Shown piece by piece: positions 1 to 10,808 of a stretch of 26,003 nt of DNA (its first letter is position 1; every line of letters starts with the position of its first letter). The translations under genes and the position numbers were made by a program. Below the pieces are notes generated by a model. That model made no database searches and was not told the DNA's origin. It saw only the letters and a program-made list of their open reading frames with translations. The DNA comes from Acanthamoeba sp. SK_2022b (lineage: Eukaryota > Discosea > Longamoebia > Acanthamoebidae), in assembly GCA_027943245.1 (NCBI GenBank), contig JANDJZ010000664.1, forward strand, positions 1 through 26,003, written 5' to 3'.

Positions 1-77
1 GATGAGTGCCGGGGCAAGTGCGCGTGGCTGCTGAGCGGAGAGAGGGGGGAGAGGAGGAGGAGGGAGGGGGAAGCGAC

Positions 78-1485
<1,408 letters not shown>

Positions 1486-1651
1486 TGCGCTTGGTTTGCG
1501 GTGAAGAAGAGATTTTAAATCAAAGAGCTTGAGTTTTATTTTAGTCGTTATATTTTATTTTATTGGATAATATTTGGGTCGTTGTGTGCGACCGAGAGTC
1601 CAGACTGCTCTTAACCCCCGACTCAGCTCGGCCACGCCTTACAAAGCAGGA
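1486..1651. promoter_or_regulatory. Shared divergent promoter region between proline iminopeptidase and NZF-PARP
   Basis: Only 166 bp separate the two start codons, which point away from each other, so both promoters and both 5' UTRs must fit here. The segment from about 1510 to 1575 is strikingly AT-rich (runs of ttttatttta type) within a GC-rich neighbourhood. No element was matched to a known factor. Confidence 0.5.
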
Positions 1652-3569
1652 ATGAGCGGGTGGACCTGCGAGGTGTGCACCTTCCTCAATGACGACGCCT
1701 TGCCCGCCTGCGAGATGTGCGAGACTGCGCGCGCCGAGCCGCCCAGCAGTTCCGTGCTCACGCCAACAGCCCACCCCTTCAGACGTACGTACACGCATCC
1801 TTCTCTCACCCCCTTCCTCCCGCACCCCTTCCCTTCTCCCTCTGGGAGCAGCTCCTCATACCTGAATTTCTTGCCCGTCACCCCTCCTCAACGACAACTA
1901 CTACAGTAACGGGCGGGCCTGTGGGACAATGGCCGGTGGACGACGATGCAGACCCGTATGTGCCTGTTGAGGAGGAGGATGATGACCCGGATGATGATAC
2001 CCCCTTTCCGACCGAGGAGCCAGACTTTTGGCACTGCACGCTCTGCACCTTCCTCAACAACAACGTACGCCGCCGCTACCCACGCTCTCCACGCCCGCCC
2101 TCCCTCCACTCCCTCGCACAGTGGCGGGTGTGTTACACGCTCTGGTCTCACAACGCTGGGTTGTACTGCTGCGCGTCTACACATGGGGCGTGGGCGTGGG
2201 CGTGGGCGTGGGCGTGGGCGTGGAACATGCCGACCGTTCGCGCGTCAAGGATCGCAGCCAGTGCGAGATGTGCCAATCGGCCCGGCCCATCGGCAACACT
2301 CCCGCTCCACTCCTACCGATGCCGGTAAATACAGCCCCCCCCCCCTTTCCTCCTCCTCCCATATCCCCCAAACCTACTGATCCACCTTCTGGCTTTCTTC
2401 GTGCGTGTGTATATCTCCATGATGATACCTGTACACTATTATACGTCTGCGCGCGTGCGTGTCTTACCTCTCCTCCCTGCGTTTGGGGCTGGCCCGTGAC
2501 CCTTGGGTATAGCAGAAGAGTGATGGCGCGCCCGCATCGCTTTATCAGTGGTCTGGAGAGACCGAGGACGTCGACTACGCCAGCGACGACTACCACGTGC
2601 GCGACGGCGCCGGTACTCCGCCTGCCTCACCCTCTCCCGTGATGTGGCTGGTGGCCACTGACCAAGAAAGCGCGCCTGTTCTCTTGGTGGTGGCTATTGG
2701 GGGGAGGGGGGTAACAGAGGCGGAGGCGTTCAGACAGCAGTTCAAGGCGTGGAAGGCGAGAAACGAGGACAGCGAAAGGGAGTGGGACCTGTCGCTGACG
2801 GACTTGTTTGCCTTCAAGGCCCGCCACGAGCTCCACCTCCTCCTCACCGAGACCTACCTCGTCGACCCCTCCTCCTCCTCCCCCTCCCCCTCTCCGCCGT
2901 CGTCGTCGTCGTCGTCGGGGGCTGCGCAGCCCGTGCGGGAGAAAAGGGACAGGGGCAAGGACAAGAAGGGCGGCCCGCTTTCGCTCCTGTCGCGCGGTCG
3001 CGGCGGCCACGGCAGCGGCAAGGCCAAGGAGGAGCGCGGCGATGAGGAGGACCTCGATGGCGACGACGGCGCGCCCATCCTCGGCAGGAAGGAGGACAAG
3101 AAGGACGGCGGCAAGGCGGCCAGGCGGGGGGCCAAGCGGGGCAAGAAGGAGAAGGGCCCGGGCCGGGGTCTCCTCGGGCTGGGCGCGCGCGGGGCCGCCA
3201 AGCCGAAAACGGCGGAGCGGCAGATCGACCTCGTCCTCCAGGTGCCCGCCCGCGGCAACACGGAGAGCGTGTACTTCCTCGAGCGCATCAAGCGAGGCAA
3301 GGACGAGCTCGCCCACACCACGTACGCCGCCCCTCCTCCCCCGTCTCTGGGTCCTTGCTTGACTCTCCCCCCCCCCGCTTTCCTTTCTCCCGACCCTGCA
3401 GGAGGGACAGAGACCTGTGGGCCAGCGGGGCGGCGGGGCGGGGCATCAAGGTGGCCGACTGGATCAACGACGTCAACGAGTTCCTCATCGAACAGTCCAT
3501 GCAGGACGACGCGCATCTCCCGGGGGGCTTCCTCTCCGCTCCGGTCGGTACCCTGCAGCGCAATTCGAG

Positions 3570-3643
<74 letters not shown>

Positions 3644-4450
3644 GGTGGTGCACCGCATGACGTTCGAGCTCTCTCTCCTCCGCTTAAACGCAGGCGCAGG
3701 CGCTCAAGCTGGAGACCATCCTGACCAAGATGATGCAGCTCTTCGACTCCCGTAAGCAGCGGCGCAAGGACGAGATCGCCCAGCGCGAGAAGATCATCCG
3801 CGACCAGGAGCTGCTTAAGCAGGTGCCCTGCCCCACCCGCACCGATGGCTACCGGCTGGCCGTTGGGCCATTTTACCAACCTAACGCCGCCGCGCGCAGT
3901 TTGACGACGACTACTTTGGCAAGAGGGAGGCCTACTACCACTCGGCCAGCACAGGTGACACCCTCTTCCTGTGCCATCACTGGACACCAGCACTGCCCCC
4001 TTGTTCTATGGCCACGCTAAACGTTGCTGCAACGTATGTTTATATGTAAACACTTGTGTATGTCCATGCATGCACGCATGCTACATGGGCAGTGGAGCTC
4101 TCGAGAATGAAGGCGCACCTGGAAGCGTACGGAATCACGCAGGAGGCCAAGGCCATGCACGACATCTGCGGCAAGAAGTCGCTGCGCCTCTCCAAGGACA
4201 GCGGGCGGGTACAGGCGCCCTCCCTCCTCCATGGCCAGCGCCCTCGGCAGGGTGACCACCCATACACTCAATCGACCGACACCTCCCTCCGTCCTCCGCG
4301 CTACAGGTGTCTCTCGTGATCCGCCTTAGCGACGTCATGGACGAGTCTCTCGCCGCCGCCCTCGCGATTGAAGTCCAGCAGCCGAGTGCGCCTACCCTCT
4401 CTCTTTTTCTTCTTCTCTACGTTGTTATCATTACCTATAGTATTATTTGG

Positions 4451-4483
<33 letters not shown>

Positions 4484-5587
4484 TCCCCACGATGTAAGCT
4501 CCTCTCGGCACAAGACTGATGTCCAAGGCCGGTGCTCGCGGGATGGTCACCGCCGGCCTCTGCACTAGTCATCCTGTCACTCGATTTCGGACGCCTGCCG
4601 GCTGCCGAGAAGGCATCGGATATCCAGAAGCATGTCCTGGCCATCAAGAGAGGTAAGCCGTTTGTTTGTTTGTTTGTTTGTTTGTTTGTTTGTTTGTTTG
4701 TTTGTTTGTTTGTTTGTTTGTTTGTTTGTTTGTTTGTTTGTTTGTTTGTTTTTGGATTGGATTGGATTGGTGACATGTGTTTTGTGTGTTTGTGTCCCTA
4801 CATAGGTCAAAAGTTCCCCTCGCCCTACATCGTGGTGAAACAGAGCCAGGATGAGAACGATAGGGAGGGCGAGGAGATCGGCAACAACCGCGTGGCCTCC
4901 TTCTACTTCAAGTCCATCGCTATGAAGTACCTCCGCGAGGTACCCACAAGACGGGAATGAGGGGGGGGGGAGGGAATACGGGAATGTGTGGAATGAGGCG
5001 TGTTGGATTGGATGGAGAACAACAATTGATGGTGTCGTGCGCGCCTGTGTCACAGACGTGGGGCGCCAATACCCGGCGCAAGCACTTCCGCCACATTCGC
5101 TCGTGGTTCTCCAAGAACGATGACGGCAACGACAGTACGCACGCCCCCGCGCCCCTAACCCTCCCCGATCCTCTCGGTTTCGTGTGCGGCGAGTGTCCTG
5201 ATTGCGTCGAGGTCGCGGCACGCCTGCCCACAGACAAGCCCAAGACGAGAGACGGAGCCGATCGGGAGGAGGAGGAGGAAGAGGGGGAAGACGACGACGA
5301 CAACGACGACGACGACGAATTCGGTACGGCGTGCGCGTGCCGCCCGCTCGCGGCAGTGGCGGGCTGTTTTATCGGATTGGTGATTGGGTGGGCCCGCGAA
5401 CTCACAAGGAGGAACGCAGAGGGGATGTGGGTCTGCGGTGCCTGCACCTACCTCAACCTGCGCGGCCGCCACAAGTGCGAGATCTGCGAAACCCCCGCCC
5501 AGCAGGAACTCGGTTGCGTGCACCCGCCGATGCGCCCCGCGTACTGTGCCGCACGCACTGACACACCACACACACACACGCACACAC

Positions 5588-5661
<74 letters not shown>

Positions 5662-5970
5662 CGAACGTCGGGTGGGCCGTGTGAAGACAAGGGCAAGCTG
5701 GCGGAGAAGAAGAGCAAGAACACGGCGTCGTCATCGTTCGTGGGGCAGTGCTCGAGCAAGTTCCTGGGGGGCAACTTCTTCGTTGGCCTCCTCGCCTACA
5801 TCAGGAAGGGGATGGCGGACTATCGACTCTACTGCCTCATCTGCCACCGCAAGCACGCCTGCGCCTCGGAGACTCCGGTGCGCTCCCCGGAAAGAAGAGC
5901 GCCACACGCGGTCGGAGCTCGTAAACTCACGCGCGGACGATCATTTTCTCCTTTTGTTCAACGGGAGCGT

Positions 5971-6051
<81 letters not shown>

Positions 6052-8161
6052 TGGTGTGTGTGTGTGTGTTATATGTGCGCGCGCATGTTGCTGTGGGGTG
6101 GGAGTGTCAATAGCTGATTTGTTGTGCCGAGAGGTGCGTGCACTACTACGAGGCCATGCGGATGGGACAAAACTTTGAGTCCACGGTCGTGTGTACGTGG
6201 CTTCCTTTTGCCCTTCCAGAGAACGATGCATAGTGGTGGTGGGCGATGGTGGGCGATGGATGGTGGATGGTGGCTGACACTGTGGTGGCGAGAGACAGGC
6301 CCCTACACGTCGTGCAAGGCCCAAGACAAGATCGACCGGGAGGAGGCCGTGGCCGCTACCTTTGCCGTACGGCGACCCCCTCCCCCTCCCCCTCCCCATC
6401 TCACCCACGAGATCCAACCTGAGGACCGCCAGCGCGCGGCCTCCTCCTGACATCGATCGTGGGCGGTGGCGCCAGATGTCGGACCTCGCAGGGCAGGAGA
6501 TGGACAGGCAGGCCGCGGAGCTCCTCCTCAACATGTACCGCCATCAGGTACGGCACACCAGCCAAGCCGGTCCGTCTTGACCGGGGAATGGACGGTCGTG
6601 GGTGGACGGAGTGACCGACGGGCGGGTGGGGGCGCGGCGATGATGGCGATGGCCAGTTCCTGCCCAATGCGGACGTGAAGAAGTTCTTCTTCAACGGCTA
6701 CAAGTCCTGGTGGGGCCTCGGCGGGACCATCACGGTACGCTCGTCCTTATTATTCATTTATTCATTTATTCATTTATTCATTTATTCATTCATTTATTTA
6801 TTTATCTATCTATTTATTGCGGTCGGGCGGCGAGCAAGCAAGGCCTGGGATCTGGGGGGGGGGGCAACCTGAGGAACAGCTGATCACGCCGGTGCTGCAG
6901 GTGACGAGTGTGACGAACGTGATGCGGCCCGAGTTGGTGGCCAGGTTCATGCGCAAACGGCAGAGCCTCTCCGCAAAGAAGATCCGCGTAAGGCCCCTCC
7001 TCCCTCCCTCCCAATCATTTCTCTCTATCCCCACCCCAAGCCTTGGGGCTACTGGACTCCTCCTCTCTCGCAACATCACCACCACACGTGGTGTGGGTGT
7101 GGGTGTGGGTGTGGGTGTGGGTGTGGGTGTGGGTGTGGTGAGAGAGAGAGAGAGAGAGCTGGTGTCTAAAAACGTTCCCCATGCGCAGGTGGGCTACCAC
7201 GGGACATCGGAGGAGAACCTGCCCTCCATCCTGCAAAAGGTACGTCCAGTGGTCCTCCTCTCCCCCCCCCAGCAGCCATTCCTTAAGCGTGCGCGTGCGT
7301 GTGTGCGGTGTCTGTGCGGGTGTGTGGTGTCCGGGGGGTGGGGTCGGCGCGGTCGTGTCCTCCCCCCCTCGGCAGGGCCTGTTGGTTCCGGGCAGAGGGA
7401 ACGACGTGCGCCACAAGTGTACGATGACCGCCGCCGCCTGTAGCCCCGTCTCGCTCCTAACGCTGCTTCTCGACCGTGTACCGCGTGCACGACATCGTGG
7501 GTCGTCATTTGGGGGGGGGGGGTGTTGCGGTGTTGTGGTGATCAATATAGCGGACACCGGATGGTGGGGAGGCGGCATCTACCTGAGCCCGGACCCCATG
7601 GTTGCGTCTCCCCCCCCCCCAATCTATCTAGCCTTCCCTCTGCCGTTGTTCCTTCTTGGCGGAAGAGAAATAGCTGCCGCCTGCTGCTTGGCGGCTCACT
7701 AACTACTTTGGTGTTGTGGGCTGCCCCCCCCCCCAGGTGTCGTCGTCGTACGCGTGGAATGCAAAGCTGATCGTGTGTGCCACGCTCCTGGGTCGCCCCT
7801 ACCACTGCAAGCAGCGCATGGATGGGCAGGCCTGCCAGAAGGGTATTCCTCTCTCCCTCTCCCTCCCTCTCTCTCTCTTGTGCACGCGCGTGCGTGTGTG
7901 CGCGCTATAGCGCTGGAGGAGCCTCACCGCCGCGTGTGCGCGCGCGTGCTGTGGTGGTTGCGAAGGATACGACTCGCACATTTCGCCTTGGTGGAGCCTC
8001 AGCGGCAATCTCGGTACGAACGCACACGCCCCGCACGCAACCTGGCCTGCCGTGCTGAGCGGGGAGTGGGGGGATGCCTTGGCGCGCGTGCAGGGAAGGA
8101 GTGGGTCCTGTTCGACGAAGGCCAAGTCCTGCCCTGCTACGTCATCTCCTTCCGCAAGTAG
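1652..8161 (+). CDS. Three-NZF-finger PARP-type ADP-ribosyltransferase
   Basis: The product is predicted to transfer ADP-ribose from NAD+ to a target, with fingers of a ubiquitin-binding type. The exons are 1652-1784, 1907-2064, 2250-2324, 2513-2612, 2718-3321, 3402-3543, 3694-3822, 3900-3954, 4093-4208, 4307-4385, 4499-4531, 4569-4652, 4806-4939, 5056-5134, 5234-5323, 5420-5512, 5687-5877, 6132-6185, 6295-6366, 6476-6547, 6657-6734, 6901-6987, 7189-7239, 7376-7418, 7551-7600, 7737-7842, 7966-8013 and 8094-8161. They total 3024 nt, or 1007 residues. RanBP2/NZF fingers of the form W-x-C-x2-C-T-[FY]-L-N...C-x-[MI]-C lie near residues 4-25, 86-110 and 673-697. Then come a Ser/Lys/Gly-rich linker, an acidic exon and an extra Cys/His cluster near 751-760. 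The C-terminal PARP fold shows YHGTS (His 890), GGGIYLS (Tyr 928) and KEWVLF (Glu 988), the H-Y-E triad, ending in the PARP-like strand QVLPCYVI. The exons at 4307-4385 and 4499-4531 are the least certain. Confidence 0.85.
2186..2223. repeat. (GTGGGC)n intronic repeat
   Basis: Hexamer repeat of gtgggc units in the intron that splits the second zinc finger of the NZF-PARP gene. Confidence 0.85.
3573..3641. repeat. (CA)n microsatellite in intron of NZF-PARP
   Basis: Uninterrupted CA dinucleotide run of about 69 bp in the intron between exons 3402-3543 and 3694-3822. Confidence 0.95.
4452..4484. repeat. (ATT)n microsatellite in intron of NZF-PARP
   Basis: Run of att/tta trinucleotides in a T-rich intron; it lies just upstream of the 33-nt exon at 4499-4531. 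Confidence 0.9.
4661..4754. repeat. (TTTG)n microsatellite in intron of NZF-PARP
   Basis: More than 20 copies of the tetramer tttg, followed by three ggatt units. The long Cys-Leu-Phe-Val or Lys-Gln-Thr-Asn open frames here come only from the repeat. Confidence 0.95.
5563..5660. repeat. (CA)n microsatellite in intron of NZF-PARP
   Basis: About 98 bp of CA dinucleotides with a few cg interruptions at the 5' side, between the third zinc-finger exon and exon 5687-5877. Confidence 0.95.
5973..6069. repeat. (TG)n microsatellite in intron of NZF-PARP
   Basis: About 97 bp of TG dinucleotides with two tggtg interruptions near the end. It is opposite in strand sense to the CA run 300 bp upstream, so single-stranded DNA or the pre-mRNA could fold back between them. 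Confidence 0.95.
6750..6818. repeat. (TTCATTTA)n / (TTTA)n intronic repeat
   Basis: Tandem ttcattta units grading into tttatcta, in the intron after exon 6657-6734. Confidence 0.85.
7090..7159. repeat. (GTGTGG)n followed by (AG)n, intronic
   Basis: Eight or so gtgtgg hexamers are followed directly by a run of about nine AG dinucleotides. They lie just upstream of the exon that encodes the catalytic YHGTS motif. Confidence 0.9.
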
Positions 8162-8262
8162 CACGCTTGCGTGGCGATGCATACCAGAAATTCCACCCAC
8201 ACGAAAGCTTTTCTGTTCTTTTTGGCGGGGGCAAATAGAACCGAAGAAGAACAGATATCACC

Positions 8263-8745
8263 ATGCGCCGGAACGCGTCTCGGGTCGGCGGGTGGGGTGG
8301 GAGGTTCCTCTTGCCTGGCCCAGTGTGGCCCTCGTGCCGACGTAGCCTCTGCACGCGTGCGCCGCTCGACCTCCCACAGCCGTTGACCACGTCGTCCACG
8401 GCGCTGAGGGGCGCGGGGGCGGGGTTGGCTGCTGCCCTCCTGCTCCCCAGCGTGGCCATGCGTAGTGGGCCAGATGTCGCGAACAGCGTCAAGGCGGTCG
8501 GTGAGGTGAGTTCTGTGCGCCTCTACTCCCCCGAAGGCACCCCCAAGACCGGTATGGAAATTGCTTTGCGGCTCTGTGTGCGGTGGGTGGTCGAGTTGTC
8601 CTGGCCCCTGACTGTGTGTACAAAACCCGGGTTCGTGCGGCAGAGACGCGCTTCGTGGTCAAGCAGGCCTTGGTCCAAAGGGTAACAACATTGTCCCCCC
8701 CCCCAGCTGGAGATTGCCCTGGACACGAAACATGTGCCTCACCCG

Positions 8746-8781
<36 letters not shown>

Positions 8782-9481
8782 CGATGCGTCCACGCCTGGT
8801 GGTGGGGTGTGCGTCGTGTGGCATCTGCAGAGTTGGGAGGCTTTTCTCGTGGGCATCCTGTAATCCCCTCCCCCAATCATACACACACACACGTCTCTCG
8901 TTTTGCTCGTCGATGATGATGGTGGTGATGGTGGTGATAACGCTGGTCGCCTGTGCGCCACAGAACTCCCCTGACGGCAGGCCTCGCGCTTCTCTTCCTC
9001 AAGCCGTGGTTGGTGCGTCTTGCGTGTGGCCCTTGCCCTCCCCCCTTCACCGGTCCTCATCTACTCTCTCTTTCCGCCCCCCCCCCCATCCACACAGGAC
9101 TTTCGCGGCTGGCAAAGGGAGGCGAGCAAGTACGTTTCCTGCGCCCACTCGGTGCTCACACGAATCGGGAGGGAGGGAGAGAGAGAGAGGAGGAGGATGT
9201 GTGCTCACCCGTGAAAATCGACGGCGCGCAGGATGCGGTTCGATGGGCGGTCGGTCAGGTTCACGGGAGAGCTGGTCGAGTACATGAAGCTCACGCTGTG
9301 GGACGCCTTCCTCACGGTCGTCACCATCGGGGTATACGGCATCCTGGGCTACCCTGAACGCAACAGCGCTCGCTACTTTGATGACCACCTCGAGTGGGCC
9401 GACGAGGCTGTCGCGCCTTGGGTGCCCGAGACCTTAACTGAGCCATTTGTCGCGACTCCCAACCAGCCAGCCTCCTCTTGA
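8263..9481 (+). CDS. DUF898-like membrane protein
   Basis: Function unknown. A seven-exon chain stays in frame: 8263-8551, 8644-8681, 8707-8744, 8833-8859, 8964-9012, 9098-9129 and 9232-9481, giving 240 residues. A second ATG at 8458 would give 175 residues; both have acceptable start contexts, and the stretch between them has an Ala/Leu-rich hydrophobic segment. The spliced protein has a clear membrane segment (WEAFLVGIL then LALLFLKPWL). It ends in a block with the DUF898 pattern: RFDGRSVRFTG, then LTLWDAFLTVVTIGVYGILGY. That block resembles the FxGxG...LLtiiTLGIY signature of bacterial YjgN-type proteins. The 27-nt exon at 8833-8859 uses a cagag acceptor and is the least certain. The stop codon is at 9479-9481. 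It lies 101 bp after the NZF-PARP stop on the same strand. Confidence 0.55.
8747..8780. repeat. (GT)n intronic microsatellite
   Basis: About 34 bp of GT dinucleotides at the 5' end of the intron after exon 8707-8744. Confidence 0.9.
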
Positions 9482-9812
9482 CCACGGACGCGCGCTCGGC
9501 CAGGTCGGTATGACAGCGTTTTCCTTACTAGCACGCCTGGAAAGAGATCGACACCACACTACTTGTTGAAAGCTCAAAAAAGCTCACACGCACCACATCA
9601 GTGGGAGAGGGGCCTGGCGGGCGTTTCTACCTGGCTGTGGAGAATCGTCCAAATGGTCGCCCTGGCTCGGCAACACATTCGGGAGGCCCAAGGCCACTAC
9701 CTCTCGTGGTGGCGTGTGCCGATTGGGCGCAAGCCAAAGCAAGCTTCGTTGTTTTGTGGTGGTCCGTGAACAGGCAAACGGGGGTGCGGCGTATTTGTTT
9801 AATTGATATATT
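9482..9812. other. Convergent intergenic region, 3' UTRs only
   Basis: 331 bp between two stop codons facing each other. It should hold the 3' UTRs of the DUF898-like and ATP synthase f-like genes. An AT-rich patch around 9798-9820 is the only compositional feature. I see no gene, RNA gene or repeat here; the open frame at 9563-9769 has no supporting similarity. Confidence 0.5.
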
Positions 9813-10258
9813 TCAATGTTTGTGCATCTGGCCAGAAAGACCCAGGCAGGCGTCCAGACAAGGCAGCCAGTTTACGGGTGCGAACCATGCCCTATGAAAA
9901 TCGCGAGCATGTTTGAGTCGTTCATGCCCAGCAAAAAAAACTCCCGAAAAGGTAGGGTGTCTTGAGAATGTGAATGGAGGGGGGGGTGAGTACAGTGATT
10001 GTGGAGAAGGTAACCAACACCGGAGACGAGCAAGATGCCGTGGATGATGGGATCGGCCTTGCCGGCGTGGAAGTATGTCCTCCAATACCACTGGACGAAT
10101 TCCCTGCTCAAGCGCCTGGTGTTTCCGAGCACATGGAGCCTGAAGTAAGAGGGCACCTCCTTGAGGGGCACCTCGGAGAAGCTGGGCCTCGCGCCGCCAA
10201 TAGCGCCGTACGAGGATGAACGAAGAGGAAGGCTACGGGTGGAGAGGGAGCGAGACAT
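9813..10258 (-). CDS. Probable mitochondrial ATP synthase subunit f
   Basis: A predicted peripheral-stalk/membrane subunit of the mitochondrial F1Fo ATP synthase. There are two exons, 10258-9994 and 9940-9813, joined in phase 1, giving 130 residues with TGA at 9813-9815. The N-terminus MSRSLSTRSLPLR is Arg/Ser-rich without acids, like a mitochondrial presequence. The core shows KEVPSYFR, then SREFVQWYWRTYF, then a single hydrophobic segment (IIHGILLVSGVGYLL). It closes with GHERLKHARDFH, matching the order in subunit f: a GYYRYYNKY-like segment, a membrane helix, then a KHERxRKYH-like tail. About 20 residues continue beyond the usual C-terminus, so a missed further splice is possible. Divergently oriented from the ATP-grasp gene. 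Confidence 0.6.
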
Positions 10259-10808
10259 TTCTGGATGCTACGGCAGGAAAATCAGCTCGCGCCACGGTCC
10301 TTCAACAATTACGCGGGCCTCCTGAAACAATCATAGGATTGGTGTTCTGAAAGGAGAGCGGCGTGGCCGGATAATACCACGAATTGTAAGACAGGCCGCA
10401 TGTCAGCCTTGTGGCAAGCTGACGGCAAGACGCCCAAGACACGCCCCTAATCAAGTGAACATCCTGTGGTTTGCAGCGGCAGATTTCAATCGAAGGGGTC
10501 GAGATGACGTCCGTCCACCCGTAGCCGCCTGCTCGCGGGCACTCACAAAAAGGTGAACGGGCGGATTTTCCGGGCGAACCGGGTGCAATATCCTCGGTTT
10601 GCTGTCCCTACTTTCTGCTACAAAAGGCTGGCCCTTTGGGACCGCGAGCTCACTCACTCTTGTGCATCCCTCCCTCTTTCGAACAACGCCATCCCCACAC
10701 TTCCGCGCTTATCACGAATTGGCAACAACCCTATCCCATCCCTGACTCCTGTCTCGCGCGTCACCAAGCCCTCAAGCTCCGATACACACAGTGTTGTTTA
10801 ATATAGAA
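10259..10808. promoter_or_regulatory. Divergent intergenic region between ATP synthase f-like and ATP-grasp genes
   Basis: 550 bp separating two start codons that point away from each other, so it must contain both promoters. It holds no supported gene. It contains an imperfect hairpin at 10402-10423 and an AT-rich stretch (gtttaatatag) immediately before the ATP-grasp ATG. Open frames at 10451-10657 (minus) and 10553-10801 (plus) lack any recognisable protein pattern. Confidence 0.5.
10402..10423. other. Imperfect inverted repeat
   Basis: Arms gtcagc-ttg and caa-gctgac pair over 9 bp with one bulged C and a three-base loop. It sits in the middle of the divergent promoter region. It may be an operator-like or cruciform site, or chance. 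Confidence 0.4.

Noticed and set aside
1574..1651. An N-terminal extension of the NZF-PARP frame upstream of 1652
   Set aside because: The upstream frame begins with TTG, not ATG. The ATG at 1652 lies three residues before the first zinc finger.
4661..4754. Regular tetramer array considered as a CRISPR-like or satellite structure
   Set aside because: It has no spacers; it is a plain microsatellite inside a eukaryotic intron.
4435..5221. Open frames with poly Lys-Gln-Thr-Asn or Cys-Leu-Phe-Val
   Set aside because: Produced by the (TTTG)n intronic repeat. The genuine exons at 4569-4652 and 4806-4939 flank it.
5155..5774. Long open frames of Cys-Val or Thr-His repeats on both strands (also near 3288-3755 and 5941-6534)
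   Set aside because: They are read-through of CA/TG microsatellites, which lack stops in every frame. They have no protein pattern outside the repeat.
9563..9769. Small plus-strand open frame between two convergent genes
   Set aside because: No similarity recognised and it lies where two 3' UTRs are expected.
10451..10801. Small open frames in the divergent promoter region
   Set aside because: No recognisable motif, codon pattern or splice continuation; they overlap on both strands.
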